Of a stretch of DNA of 64,000 bases, positions 44,250-55,094 are shown piece by piece. Location: contig NZ_CP011032.1 in NCBI RefSeq assembly GCF_002310815.1, positions 1,528,001 through 1,592,000 of the forward strand, read 5' to 3'. Each line of letters opens with the position of its first letter. The first letter of the stretch is position 1. Under the pieces are notes generated by a model. It did no database searches. It had not been told where the DNA came from and saw only the letters and a list, made by a program, of their open reading frames with translations. Both the position numbers and the translations under genes were made by a program. This stretch comes from Pseudoalteromonas tunicata (GTDB lineage Bacteria; Pseudomonadota; Gammaproteobacteria; Enterobacterales; Alteromonadaceae).

Positions 44250-45839
44250 TTATTGCGCAATTATTGCTTTTATATTTCGAAACAAACTTTGACTGTGAGC
44301 AAAACGATGATCCGCAGGATCGACACATTCTAATGATTGTGCACACAAACTTAGTAATGCAGGTTCAATTGCATTACGTTGATGATTTTCAGCTAAACGA
44401 TATAAACATTGTAATAGATTCAAGGCGATATTGATATTTGAAGGTGAATTCATGAGTGCTGTTTTAAAGGCATTTTTAGCGGCTAGATAATCTTTCTCTT
44501 TAAACTTTACCATCCCCTGGCGGTTATAATTATTTGCCTTATTAAAATTTTCTTGGGTCACTAAATCTGCTCTGTTACTTAAAAACTGCTGATTAATCGT
44601 ATTTTTCACCTCAGGTTCTTCAATCCGTTGCTCTACAAAGGTGATTTGATGAATTAAAAAAGGTTTTAAACGATCAGGTAGCTGCTGGCAACGAGAGAGT
44701 AATTCTTTAATTTCAGTTAAACCCGTATCTTTATCATTACTTAAATATTTCAGTAAAGCTTGGTGGAGTTGCAGTGCGAGTGCTAGTTGAAAATCCCCTA
44801 AATAGCGACGACTGATATCACGGTAAATACCTGCATATTCTTTTGGCGCACGTAATGACAGTGAACCGAATGAGCCAAATTGAATCTGAACAATAATCTG
44901 TAGCAAGCTGAGGTAATCATCAGGCCGAATTTTAATCGAGTACTTACCAAGAGAAATAACCTTCTTAAATGCATTATAAGCGATTTCTAAATCAAGATAG
45001 CGCTCTGCCAATGAGCCAAGTTTTCGTTGGCGAATAAGTGAATTGGGTGAAATTTCGCAAGCGGATTTTAATAACGAATAGGCTTCTTCAAATTCACCTA
45101 ATGCGCATTGAGTTTCTGCTAATAGATCATAGGCTTCAAGGGCGCTTTTATTTTTGGTTATTATTTTTTTACACAGCTGTTCGATTTCGCTAAGTTTATT
45201 TAATCCTGAATAAGCCCGCGCCAATCCCATCAGGGCCCAATTGAGCTCATGTTGTTCAATTACGGTGGTAAACACGTTAACCGCTTTAGCATAGGAACCT
45301 GATTTTAATAAAATATCTCCTTTTAAGCGCAAGCAATGCATGGTTAAGCGACTTGATTGTTGTAGGGCATCACAGCATTCAATCGCAAGATTCGGCTTAC
45401 CTTTACTTAACGCTTGATAAATTGGGCTGAAAACTTCTTGCAGATGCACAAGTTTATCTAATCGTGTTTTTAAAGTATTTCGTGTGAAAGGTTTTGCTAA
45501 ATAATCATCGGGGCGGTATTCAAGGGCGCCCATAACGAGTTCCATTGCAGTCTCACCAGTGATCAAAATAAAAATTGTGCCGGGTTTAAGTAGCTCTCGA
45601 TGATTGAGCTCTTCAAGCAGCTGTAATCCACTTAGGCCTTCGCCTAAATTGTAATCAACTAAAATGACATTATGATAATGTTCAGCATATTTACTGATGG
45701 CTTCTTCAGCATTTATACAGACATCCACATGTTTTGCACCAAAGCTTTCGACCATCTGTTTGAGTGATAGACGGAACTCGGAAAAATCATCAACAATCAA
45801 AAATTTCAATTGCGTATAGCGTTGTAGTGGATTAGTCAT
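44250..45839 (-). CDS. Response regulator receiver fused to TPR-like repeats
   Basis: The 529-residue protein has an N-terminal receiver domain (1-125): acidic pair Asp17-Asp18, phospho-acceptor Asp62 in NVILVDYNLGEG, and Lys116 in YLAKPF. The remaining 400 residues are helical repeats of the tetratricopeptide kind (for example LNWALMGLARAYSGLNKLSEIEQLC, SALEAYDLLAETQCALGEFEEAYSLL, KFKEKDYLAAKNAFKTALMNSPSNINIALNLL). No DNA-binding or enzymatic output is visible, so the output is probably protein binding controlled by phosphorylation. It is divergent from cysB. Confidence 0.88.
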   Translation of the reverse strand: MTNPLQRYTQLKFLIVDDFSEFRLSLKQMVESFGAKHVDVCINAEEAISKYAEHYHNVILVDYNLGEGLSGLQLLEELNHRELLKPGTIFILITGETAMELVMGALEYRPDDYLAKPFTRNTLKTRLDKLVHLQEVFSPIYQALSKGKPNLAIECCDALQQSSRLTMHCLRLKGDILLKSGSYAKAVNVFTTVIEQHELNWALMGLARAYSGLNKLSEIEQLCKKIITKNKSALEAYDLLAETQCALGEFEEAYSLLKSACEISPNSLIRQRKLGSLAERYLDLEIAYNAFKKVISLGKYSIKIRPDDYLSLLQIIVQIQFGSFGSLSLRAPKEYAGIYRDISRRYLGDFQLALALQLHQALLKYLSNDKDTGLTEIKELLSRCQQLPDRLKPFLIHQITFVEQRIEEPEVKNTINQQFLSNRADLVTQENFNKANNYNRQGMVKFKEKDYLAAKNAFKTALMNSPSNINIALNLLQCLYRLAENHQRNAIEPALLSLCAQSLECVDPADHRFAHSQSLFRNIKAIIAQ

Positions 45840-46000
45840 GTTTGCGATTTAGATTCTTTTATTAATAATGAGATAGTTATGCAGCTAAGCTAGTAATAAT
45901 CTTAGTCAAAAGGTGGTTTTTTAACAAAAAATCTAATTTAAATTAATTATCACTTGGAATAGTTGGGCCAAACGATTATAAATAAAGGTAATAAGAATAG

Positions 46001-46990
<990 letters not shown>

Positions 46991-47006
46991 TGTGTTTGTA
47001 AACAAT

Positions 47007-47031
47007 AAAAAAGGCGCTATCCGCCTTTTTT
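47007..47031. terminator. Bidirectional terminator after cysB
   Basis: AAAAAAGGCG-CTATC-CGCCTTTTTT between cysB and convergent sdaA. Confidence 0.88.
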
Positions 47032-47049
47032 ATTGCTTAAATTTATCTA

Positions 47050-48426
47050 TTAACATTCAATGATATTAACCGCTAAGCCACCGCGTGCAGTTTCTTTATA
47101 TTTAGTTTTCATATCATTACCTGTTTCCCACATGGTTTTGATCACTTTATCTAAAGATACTTTTTGTTGACCAGAACCACGAAGTGCTAACCGTGATGCA
47201 TTTATCGCTTTAATGGCGCCCATCGCATTACGTTCAATACATGGCACTTGTACTAAACCACCAACTGGGTCGCAAGTTAAGCCTAAGTTGTGCTCCATGC
47301 CAATCTCTGCTGCATTTTCAACATGTTCAACATTACCACCAACGATTTCAGTTAACGCGCCTGCCGCCATTGAGCAAGCCACGCCCACTTCACCTTGGCA
47401 GCCAACTTCCGCACCTGAAATCGAGGCATTCTTTTTATACAAAATACCAATAGCAGCAGCAGTGAGTAAATAACGAGTGGCGATATCACGGTCAACTTGC
47501 TTGATGAATTTATCGTAATACATTAGTACAGCGGGTAAAATTCCAGCAGCGCCGTTTGTTGGAGCTGTGACCACGCGACCACCCGCGGCATTTTCTTCAT
47601 TTACGGCAAGTGCAAAAAGATCGACCCAATCCATAGCGCGTAACGGATCATCGTTGGTTTCTACATTCAGTTGTAGATATAAACTCGGCGCACGGCGTTT
47701 TACTTTTAAACCACCCGGTAAGATACCTTCGGTACGAATGCCGCGTTCAATACAGGCTTTCATCACTAACCACAAATTAAAAAGCTCATCTTTAATTTGT
47801 TCTTCGGTACGAAGGGTTTTTTCATTTGCCATCATCAGTGTTGAAACACTAAAACCACTTTCTTTACACATTTCAAGTAGTTCTTTGGCAGAATTGAAGT
47901 CAAATGGAATTGGATTTTGTGTCCGTATTTCAATGGCCGCTTCTTTTTCATTATCAAAATCTTCAGCCGTGACAATAAAACCACCACCAATAGAATAATA
48001 AACTTGCTGACAAATAATTTCTTGGCCTTTATAGGCGATGATTTCCATTGCATTACTGTGTTTTGGCAATGTTTTACGACGATGAAATACAATTGCGCCT
48101 TGCGTTGGGAATTGAACTGCATGGCTTTGATCAAGGTAAATAATTTGTTCTAGTTCTATTTTTTTTAGAATACTATCTACTTGATCTGCGTCGATGCTTT
48201 CAGGGTCATAGCCTGCAAGTCCTAAAATAACCGCTTTGCCAGAGCCATGGCCAATGCCTGTTTGTCCTAATGAACCAAACAGCTCTACTTTTACTTCAGT
48301 CACTTGGTCAAAAACAGCTAAATCTTGCAGCTTTTTAACAAACATGCGTGATGCACGCATCGGACCTACAGTGTGAGAGGATGATGGGCCAATCCCGATA
48401 CTAAACATATCGAATGCACTGATCAT
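47050..48426 (-). CDS. sdaA: L-serine ammonia-lyase (iron-sulfur type)
   Basis: About 458 residues; converts serine to pyruvate and ammonia using a [4Fe-4S] cluster. MISAFDMFSIGIGPSSSHTVGPMRA at the N-terminus and the Cys-bearing GCQGEVGVACSMAAGAL, GLTCDPVGGLVQVPCIERNA segments match E. coli SdaA/SdaB (454-455 residues), including the cluster ligands. I choose the ATG at 48426, which gives the usual MISxFDMF start; the open frame extends 13 codons further. Confidence 0.95.
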   Translation of the reverse strand: MISAFDMFSIGIGPSSSHTVGPMRASRMFVKKLQDLAVFDQVTEVKVELFGSLGQTGIGHGSGKAVILGLAGYDPESIDADQVDSILKKIELEQIIYLDQSHAVQFPTQGAIVFHRRKTLPKHSNAMEIIAYKGQEIICQQVYYSIGGGFIVTAEDFDNEKEAAIEIRTQNPIPFDFNSAKELLEMCKESGFSVSTLMMANEKTLRTEEQIKDELFNLWLVMKACIERGIRTEGILPGGLKVKRRAPSLYLQLNVETNDDPLRAMDWVDLFALAVNEENAAGGRVVTAPTNGAAGILPAVLMYYDKFIKQVDRDIATRYLLTAAAIGILYKKNASISGAEVGCQGEVGVACSMAAGALTEIVGGNVEHVENAAEIGMEHNLGLTCDPVGGLVQVPCIERNAMGAIKAINASRLALRGSGQQKVSLDKVIKTMWETGNDMKTKYKETARGGLAVNIIEC

Positions 48427-48500
48427 AATAAAATCTCTTGAATACCTTGAACGGGCGCTAATCATAACCTGTATGCAATCTTATGCAAGATTGAAATCAG

Positions 48501-49064
48501 CTACACACTCACTTGTTTGACCAGATTGCGGACAATTTGGGCCGTTGCACCCCAAAGTAGGCCATGCTCAGTATAAAAACCTTGTAAAATACGGGGTTTA
48601 TTTTGGCGAACAAAGGGGAGAGGCTGCCAGTTCTGTGGGGTTCTTAGGGCACTAAAAGGAATATAAAAAATCTTTTCGACCTCATCTTCGGCAGGTTGAA
48701 TAGCCGTTAAATCAGTAATAATGCCGACATAAGGTTTTATCTCAAAACCGGTTAGTGTCCAATAGGCATCAAGCTCGCCAATAAGATTGATATGCTGCGC
48801 AGCAAGGTTTAATTCTTCATTCGATTCTCGAAGGGCTGTGGTGCGTAAATCGCCATCGGCGAGTTCGAATTTGCCACCTGGGAAACAAATTTCAGCAGGA
48901 TGGTGCTTAAGATAACTTGGACGTTTGCAAAACAGAATATGAAGCTCACCCTCAAGCTCACAAAGTGGCAATAGCACCGCGCTTTGTTTGGCGTTATGTG
49001 GGTAACCTTGGTTACCCACCGGAGGGTGCAATTGAAAGCGAGTAATAAAGTCGTTAAGAGTCAC
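48501..49064 (-). CDS. nudL: CoA pyrophosphatase (Nudix, NudL/YeaB family)
   Basis: The 187-residue Nudix hydrolase has the CoA-type motif ICFPGGKFELADGDLRTTALRESNEELNL and the preceding LLPLCELEGELHILFCKRPSYLKHHPAEICFPGG, typical of NudL/YeaB. It would cleave CoA or acyl-CoA to phosphopantetheine derivatives. It overlaps the end of pabB by four bases, as in enterobacteria where yeaB follows pabB and precedes sdaA. Confidence 0.93.
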   Translation of the reverse strand: MTLNDFITRFQLHPPVGNQGYPHNAKQSAVLLPLCELEGELHILFCKRPSYLKHHPAEICFPGGKFELADGDLRTTALRESNEELNLAAQHINLIGELDAYWTLTGFEIKPYVGIITDLTAIQPAEDEVEKIFYIPFSALRTPQNWQPLPFVRQNKPRILQGFYTEHGLLWGATAQIVRNLVKQVSV

Positions 49065-50404
49065 AGTAGTACAGGTAAAATTTTATTTACCTTATCGTAC
49101 GTTTCTTGATACTCAGAGTCTACTTTTGAATCTGCAACAATTCCGCCACCAGCCCAACAATGAACTTTTGCTTGATTAAAGACTAACGTACGAATGGTGA
49201 TACTGGTATCCATATTGCCACACGCTGAGATATAGCCAATCGAGCCACAATAAACTGAGCGCTGATGGGGTTCGAGTTCTTCAATAATTTCCATGGCGCG
49301 AATTTTTGGAGCACCCGTAATTGACCCGCCTGGAAACGCAGCTTCGAGTTGATCTAAGGCAGTCTTATCATCAGCCAGAATAGACGTCACAGTACTGACA
49401 AGGTGATGGACGGCAGGATAACTCTCAATTTCAAACAAATGTGGCACTAATACAGAGCCGGGCGCGGCGACTTTGCCTAAATCATTGCGTAATAAATCAA
49501 CAATCATGACATTTTCGGCGCGATCTTTAGCCGAATGTTTTAGTTGTTCAGCCCGTTGTTTATCTTCAATTGGATCTGAGCTTCTCGCTAAAGTGCCTTT
49601 TATGGGTTTGGTTTCGACTAATCCCTCTTTTACTTTAATAAAGCGTTCAGGAGAAATAGAAGCAATTTGCCCATCTGGGTGGTTAATATAAGCGGAAAAT
49701 GGCGCTTGGTTTTTATCTCTAAGCGTTAAATAGGCTTGCCAAGGGGCACCACAAAATTGCGCACTAAAACGCTGAGCCAGATTGATTTGATAGCAATCGC
49801 CAGAGCGTAAGTAATCCTGTATTTGACTAAACTTTTGGCTGTAACTGGTTTTATCCATGTTTGATAACCAAGCGCTACATAGACTAAAAGATGCGGTTTG
49901 CACTGTGTGATTGAGCTGTGTTTGATAAAGTGCCAACCTATCAAAACCTGGTTGGCTGATATAGAACCAGCATTGCTGACCATGATGGTAAACAAGCGCA
50001 TCAGGGTAAAGCCCGACAGCCATATCAGGTAAGCTAATATCATGACAACAAAGTGTTGGCATGGTTTCTAAGTAACGGCCCAAGTCATAAGCGAAGTAAC
50101 CGAGTAAACCTCCTGTAAAAGGTAAGTGCTCAGGGGCTTTGGCTTGGCTAAAACGGGCTAATAGATTTTTTAACGCACTAAAAGGCGACTCTTTAGCCAC
50201 TTTTCCATCAATGAAACATTGACCTTCTTTTGCTTCAACGACATTAATCGGCGCAAAGCTGATGATATCAAATTGGTCATTTTTATTGGTCGGATTGGCT
50301 GAATCGAGTAAGATTGCCCATGCTTGATCTGCAAATTTACTAAACAATTCAGTTGTATTGAGCCGAATGTCTAATTTTTTGCACGATATTTGTTCGTTTA
50401 TCAT
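49061..50404 (-). CDS. pabB: Aminodeoxychorismate synthase component I
   Basis: The 447-residue chorismate enzyme supplies 4-amino-4-deoxychorismate for folate. The catalytic KPIKGTLARSSDPIEDKQRAEQL, KDRAENVMIVDLLRNDLG and FPGGSITGAPKIRAMEIIEELEPHQRSVYCGSIGY motifs are present; PIKGT (with the covalent-intermediate Lys) distinguishes PabB from TrpE (PIAGT). It is the first gene of pabB-nudL(-sdaA). No pabA is adjacent, so TrpG may be the amidotransferase partner. Confidence 0.95.
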   Translation of the reverse strand: MINEQISCKKLDIRLNTTELFSKFADQAWAILLDSANPTNKNDQFDIISFAPINVVEAKEGQCFIDGKVAKESPFSALKNLLARFSQAKAPEHLPFTGGLLGYFAYDLGRYLETMPTLCCHDISLPDMAVGLYPDALVYHHGQQCWFYISQPGFDRLALYQTQLNHTVQTASFSLCSAWLSNMDKTSYSQKFSQIQDYLRSGDCYQINLAQRFSAQFCGAPWQAYLTLRDKNQAPFSAYINHPDGQIASISPERFIKVKEGLVETKPIKGTLARSSDPIEDKQRAEQLKHSAKDRAENVMIVDLLRNDLGKVAAPGSVLVPHLFEIESYPAVHHLVSTVTSILADDKTALDQLEAAFPGGSITGAPKIRAMEIIEELEPHQRSVYCGSIGYISACGNMDTSITIRTLVFNQAKVHCWAGGGIVADSKVDSEYQETYDKVNKILPVLL

Positions 50405-50566
50405 TAACTTCTACTTACCAGACTGGTCGCAAAGGGACTGGGAGGGTATTATTAGGGTGATTCTAAACGAAATAAGCCGCATTTTCAGCTCCCGTTGCAA
50501 TCAGAGCGCGAGCAAATGTAAACTAAAGCCTCCGTCAATGGTTTAACGACTCTTAAAGGACCGACC

Positions 50567-52099
50567 ATGAGCATGATCCGTCAGCAAGATTTTATTGATA
50601 GCATCGAAGATGCACTGCAATATATCTCTTTTTATCATCCACTTGATTTTGTTCAAGCTCTCGAAAAAGCGTATCACAAAGAACAATCTAAAGCGGCAAA
50701 AGATGCCATCGCACAAATTTTAATTAATTCACGTATGTCTGCAGAAGGTAAGCGTCCACTGTGTCAAGACACTGGGATCATTACTTGTTTTGTAAAAGTA
50801 GGTATGGATGTATCGTGGGATAAAACCGATTTAACTGTTCAACAAATGGTGGACGAAGGTACACGCCGTGCATACATGAATCCAGATAATCCACTTCGTG
50901 CTTCTATCGTTGCAGATCCTGCTGGTACACGTAAAAATACCAAAGATAATACACCATCAGTTGTGCACATTGATTTAGTCGCGGGCGGCGAAGTTGAAGT
51001 GATGATTGCGGCCAAGGGCGGCGGCTCTGAAAACAAATCGAAAATGGTGATGTTAAATCCTTCAGACGATATTGCTGAATGGGTTGAAAAAACATTACCT
51101 ACTATGGGTGCTGGCTGGTGTCCACCGGGTATGCTGGGAATAGGCATTGGTGGTACTGCTGAAAAAGCAGCGGTTCTAGCAAAAGAATCACTTATGGATC
51201 CTGTTGATATTCACGAGTTAATGGAGCGTGGCGCGGTTACAACCGAAGAAAAACTACGCTTAGAAATATTTGACCGTGCTAATAAATTAGGTATTGGTGC
51301 GCAAGGTTTGGGCGGTTTAACCACAGTTGTGGATGTTAAAATTAAATCAGTGCCAACCCATGCCGCTTCAAAACCTGTGGTAATGATCCCAAATTGTGCT
51401 GCGACGCGTCATGTGCATTTCACGCTTGATGGGTCAGGCCCAGCCAATTTAGTAGCGCCAAAGCTTGAAGATTGGCCACAAGTGACGTTTGAAGTCGGTG
51501 CAGATACACGCCGTGTTAATTTAGATACGTTAACAAAAGAAGACACCCAAGAGTGGAAAATGGGCGAAACAGTATTGTTAAGCGGTACTATTTTAACTGG
51601 TCGTGATGCAGCGCATAAACGCTTACAAGACATGATCAATTCTGGTCAAGGTCTACCAGAGGGTGTCAACTTCGATAATAAATTTATTTATTATGTTGGC
51701 CCGGTAGATGCGGTACGTGATGAAGCAGTCGGTCCAGCAGGTCCTACAACTGCAACCCGCATGGACAAGTTTACTGACATGATGCTCGAAAAAACCGGCA
51801 TTATTGGCATGATTGGTAAAGCCGAGCGTGGTCCTGCCACCGTTGAGTCGATTAAAAAGAATAAATCGGTTTATCTAATGGCCGTAGGTGGAGCAGCGTA
51901 CCTTGTTTCTAAAGCAATCAAAAAAGCCAAAGTAGTGGCGTTTGAAGACTTAGGAATGGAAGCAATTTACGAGTTTGAAGTTGAAGATATGCCAGTGACC
52001 GTCGCTGTTGATAGCGAAGGGGCCAATGCTCATACCCAAGGTCCTGCAATTTGGAAAGCCAAAATTGCAGATCTTGATAAAGAATTAAGCAAAAAATAA
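50567..52099 (+). CDS. Class I fumarate hydratase (iron-sulfur)
   Basis: The 510-residue enzyme interconverts fumarate and malate with a [4Fe-4S] cluster. The likely cluster Cys are in RPLCQDTGIITCF (N-terminal), GAGWCPPGMLGIGIGGT and VMIPNCAATRHV; the C-terminal beta part contains TTATRMDKFTDMMLEKTGIIGMIGKAERG. Length corresponds to the FumA/FumB-type single chain. TTAAAGGACC lies a few bases before the ATG and a strong terminator follows. Confidence 0.94.
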   Translation: MSMIRQQDFIDSIEDALQYISFYHPLDFVQALEKAYHKEQSKAAKDAIAQILINSRMSAEGKRPLCQDTGIITCFVKVGMDVSWDKTDLTVQQMVDEGTRRAYMNPDNPLRASIVADPAGTRKNTKDNTPSVVHIDLVAGGEVEVMIAAKGGGSENKSKMVMLNPSDDIAEWVEKTLPTMGAGWCPPGMLGIGIGGTAEKAAVLAKESLMDPVDIHELMERGAVTTEEKLRLEIFDRANKLGIGAQGLGGLTTVVDVKIKSVPTHAASKPVVMIPNCAATRHVHFTLDGSGPANLVAPKLEDWPQVTFEVGADTRRVNLDTLTKEDTQEWKMGETVLLSGTILTGRDAAHKRLQDMINSGQGLPEGVNFDNKFIYYVGPVDAVRDEAVGPAGPTTATRMDKFTDMMLEKTGIIGMIGKAERGPATVESIKKNKSVYLMAVGGAAYLVSKAIKKAKVVAFEDLGMEAIYEFEVEDMPVTVAVDSEGANAHTQGPAIWKAKIADLDKELSKK

Positions 52100-52116
52100 T
52101 TCAAAACACGAGTAAT

Positions 52117-52144
52117 AAAAAAGAGCGCAATGCGCTCTTTTCCT
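52117..52144 (+). terminator. Terminator after the fumarase gene
   Basis: AAAAAAGAGCGC-AAT-GCGCTCTTTT hairpin ending in TTTTCCTTTT. Confidence 0.85.
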
Positions 52145-52169
52145 TTTAATAATCTGCAAAGGTAAAAAA

Positions 52170-54197
52170 ATGATAAAAAGCGCTATTAGCCTTACATTAT
52201 TGGCAGGATTAACCGCCAATGTGCAAGCAGCAGAACCGTTAACGGTACAAAAGCTCAATAGTTTAAATAAGATAGGCAATATCAGTGTATCGCCTGATGG
52301 CAGCCAACTGATTTACTCTTTAAAAACACCCACTGGTAGCGATTTGTACTTAAAATCACTGAGCAATCCAAAACAAGCCGATAAACGCTTGACCAGTTAT
52401 CCGGGGTCTGAATCGGATGTAACCTGGCTTAATGATGGTAAATCGATTTACTTTTTAGCCAACCGTAAAGCTAGCCATCAAGTATGGCAGCTTAATTTAA
52501 CTGGGGGTGAAGCAACACCAGTGACAGATTTAGCGCTTTCGGTTAATGGTTATAAGTTATCGCCTGACAACAAAAAGCTAGCACTCGCGTTAGAAGTTGT
52601 GCCTGGCTGTGAAACAATTAGCTGTACGATTGAAAAAACAAAGATATTTGACAGTGAAAAGCATCATGCCATGGAGTATGACCAACTGATGGTACGCCAC
52701 TGGGATACGTGGGCAGACCGTTTTCGTAGCCATATTTTTGTTGCCGATATCACAGAAAATCCAATCAAAGATGCTAAAGATTTAACCCCAGATTGGGATA
52801 CTGATATTCCAGCCAAACCATTTGCAGGAATGGAAGAAGTTACGTTTACCCCTGATAGCTTAAATGTGGTTTTTTCAGCAAAGGCGCCAAGCAAAGACCA
52901 TGCATGGACCACTAATTTTGATTTATTTAAAGTCTCAATTGAAGGTGGTGCGGTTGAGAATCTAACAAAAGAAAATTTAGCGTGGGATTCACAACCGCAG
53001 TTTTCAGCTGATGGCCGTTTTATGGCCTACTTAGCAATGAAGAAACCAGGTTTTGAAGCCGACCGTTTTGGTTTAATGGTAAAAGATTTAAAAACCGGTA
53101 AGTTAGATGAAGTCGCACCTCTTTGGGATCGCAGCATTGATAGTTACCAATTTTCACCAAATAACCGCGCTGTTTATGTTACGACCCAAGATGTAGGGCA
53201 AAAGGGCATTTATGAGATCAGCACTAATTTTGGTGATGTGCGTAAAGTGTTTTCTAATGGTAGCGCTGGTGATGTACAACTAACTGATAATAAAATTATT
53301 TTTAGCCGTCATACCTTAAGTTCTCCAAAAGATATTTACCAAATTAATCTTGATGGTTCAGAGCTTACGCAACTAACAGATGTGAATAAAACGAATCTAG
53401 CGGATATCAAACTCGGTGAATTTGAGCAGTTTAGTTTTCCCGGTTGGAACAATGAAACTGTGCACGGTTATGTGGTTAAACCTTGGAACTTTGAAGCAGG
53501 TAAAAAATACCCGATTGCGTTCTTAGTACACGGCGGCCCACAGGGTTCTTTTGGTAACATGTTCCATTATCGTTGGAATGCTCAATTATGGGCAGCGCAA
53601 GGCTATGGCGTTGTTATGGTTGATTTCCATGGATCAACAGGCTATGGCCAAGCATTTACTGATTCAATCTCCCGTGATTGGGGTGGTAAACCACTTGAAG
53701 ACTTACAGAAAGGTCTTGCGTATATCACGCAAAAAGAGACTTGGTTAGATGGTAAAAATGCCTGTGCACTAGGCGGCTCATATGGTGGTTATATGATGAA
53801 CTGGATTGCCGGTAACTGGACAGACGGCTTTAACTGTTTAGTAAACCACGCAGGTTTATTTGATATGGATAGTTTTCATCAAACTACCGAAGAGCTTTGG
53901 TTTGCTGAGCATGAAATGGGCGGTGAGTTTTGGGCTAAAAATGCTGACTACGGTAAATTTAACCCTGCGTCATTTGTAGATAACTGGAAAACACCAATGT
54001 TAGTGATCCATGGCTTAAAAGACTATCGTGTGCCATACGCGCAAGGTTTAGGTGCCTTTACCACATTGCAACGTAAAGGTATTGATTCACGCTTAGTCGT
54101 GTATCCAGATGAAAACCATTGGATTTTAAATCAAGATAACTTAATTCATTGGTACGATGAAGTATTTAGTTGGATGAAAAAACACACTCAAAAATAA
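52170..54197 (+). CDS. S9-family prolyl oligopeptidase/acylaminoacyl peptidase-like enzyme
   Basis: The 675-residue protein has a signal peptide (ending VQAA), an N-terminal beta-propeller (WD40/PD40-type repeats such as ISVSPDGSQLIYSL and PQFSADGRFMAYLAM) and a C-terminal alpha/beta-hydrolase with the nucleophile elbow GGSYGGYM, the acid in HGLKDYRVPY and His in YPDENHWIL. Such enzymes clip dipeptides or acylated residues from short peptides in the periplasm. It sits just after the fumarase terminator as a separate unit. Confidence 0.94.
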   Translation: MIKSAISLTLLAGLTANVQAAEPLTVQKLNSLNKIGNISVSPDGSQLIYSLKTPTGSDLYLKSLSNPKQADKRLTSYPGSESDVTWLNDGKSIYFLANRKASHQVWQLNLTGGEATPVTDLALSVNGYKLSPDNKKLALALEVVPGCETISCTIEKTKIFDSEKHHAMEYDQLMVRHWDTWADRFRSHIFVADITENPIKDAKDLTPDWDTDIPAKPFAGMEEVTFTPDSLNVVFSAKAPSKDHAWTTNFDLFKVSIEGGAVENLTKENLAWDSQPQFSADGRFMAYLAMKKPGFEADRFGLMVKDLKTGKLDEVAPLWDRSIDSYQFSPNNRAVYVTTQDVGQKGIYEISTNFGDVRKVFSNGSAGDVQLTDNKIIFSRHTLSSPKDIYQINLDGSELTQLTDVNKTNLADIKLGEFEQFSFPGWNNETVHGYVVKPWNFEAGKKYPIAFLVHGGPQGSFGNMFHYRWNAQLWAAQGYGVVMVDFHGSTGYGQAFTDSISRDWGGKPLEDLQKGLAYITQKETWLDGKNACALGGSYGGYMMNWIAGNWTDGFNCLVNHAGLFDMDSFHQTTEELWFAEHEMGGEFWAKNADYGKFNPASFVDNWKTPMLVIHGLKDYRVPYAQGLGAFTTLQRKGIDSRLVVYPDENHWILNQDNLIHWYDEVFSWMKKHTQK

Positions 54198-54212
54198 TGA
54201 GTGGTATTGAAT

Positions 54213-54238
54213 AAAAGGTGCGTTTATCGCACCTTTTT
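54213..54238 (+). terminator. Terminator after the S9 peptidase
   Basis: AAAAGGTGCG-TTTAT-CGCACCTTTTT hairpin. Confidence 0.88.
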
Positions 54239-54245
54239 GTTATCA

Positions 54246-54432
54246 AATCTTAATGCTGGATAATCACTCTATCTCAGGCCGCTATTTTCAACGTTAACTG
54301 CGTTGGATTAAGTTGCAATATTGATGCGTCAATCTGTTTTTTTACCGTTAAAAATCTCTGGTTAGAGCAATTAAAATTAGAAATATGATTTTAAATCAAT
54401 ATCTTGATGCATCTCTTGTCCAGAGCTGATAG
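54246..54432. repeat. Dispersed intergenic repeat, copy B
   Basis: It shares ordered blocks with the element at 1492-1690 (CTATCTCAGGC, GCTATTTT, GCGTTG, TTGCAATA, ATTAAAATTAGA, TGTCCAGA) but is more diverged, about 12 bases shorter, and its terminal inverted repeats are weaker. It lies between a terminator and the HutD-like gene and has no ORF. Confidence 0.6.
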
Positions 54433-54464
54433 CTAAATTTATTTAAATGTCGAGATTGAATTTT

Positions 54465-55094
54465 ATGAAAATTATTGAACCGTGCAATTTTATCACCACT
54501 CAGTGGGCTGGTGGTTCAACAACCCAATTATGGATCTGGCCGCCAAAAAGCAACGTTGCAGAGCGTGATTTCGAGCTTAGAATTAGTATGGCGAGGGTTG
54601 AACAAGGTGGTCCATTTAGTGACTTTTCGGGTTATCAGCGGGCGTTATTATTACTAAGCGGGGAAGGCTTAAAACTTGAGCAGCGCAAAGTAGATGATTC
54701 ACACGTTTGCTTTTTGTTTTCACCAAATGATCCGTGTTGGTATTTTGCCGGCCAAGATACGGTGCGTGCAGAGCTTCTAAATGGCCCAGTTCAAGATTTC
54801 AATTTGATAGCAGCGCAAGAGCACACACTTAACATGGTGCGTTTTTCGCTTGATGCTGCGCAACTATTTTACAGTATGAATAATGTTATAACGACTAAAA
54901 AACACAGCGTTAAAACGGTTTCATGTTTATACGGTTTATATCTTCATCAGGGTGAGCTAAATGCTGGGCAGACAGTGATAAAAGCAGGGCAATTAGTATT
55001 ATCCCTTACACCACTTGATAATTTAGTTGGTAGTGCTTTATCTAGCGAAGGGGTATATTTTGCATGCGGATTGCCATATCTAATTGAAATTTAA
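54465..55094 (+). CDS. HutD/Ves family protein
   Basis: About 209 residues of cupin-like fold. The N-terminus MKIIEPCNFITTQWAGGSTTQLWIWPP, then FELRISMARVEQGGPFSDFSGYQRALLLLSGEGLKL, is the HutD/Ves signature. HutD accompanies histidine-utilisation genes in pseudomonads, but no hut genes are nearby. The ATG at 54465 is preferred over 54447 because it has GAGATTG upstream and gives the family start. Function is not known beyond the fold. Confidence 0.87.
   Translation: MKIIEPCNFITTQWAGGSTTQLWIWPPKSNVAERDFELRISMARVEQGGPFSDFSGYQRALLLLSGEGLKLEQRKVDDSHVCFLFSPNDPCWYFAGQDTVRAELLNGPVQDFNLIAAQEHTLNMVRFSLDAAQLFYSMNNVITTKKHSVKTVSCLYGLYLHQGELNAGQTVIKAGQLVLSLTPLDNLVGSALSSEGVYFACGLPYLIEI

Noticed and set aside
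47567..47998. 143-codon plus-strand ORF within sdaA
   Set aside because: Antisense shadow of a highly conserved enzyme gene; composition (Ser/Pro-rich) typical of such shadows.
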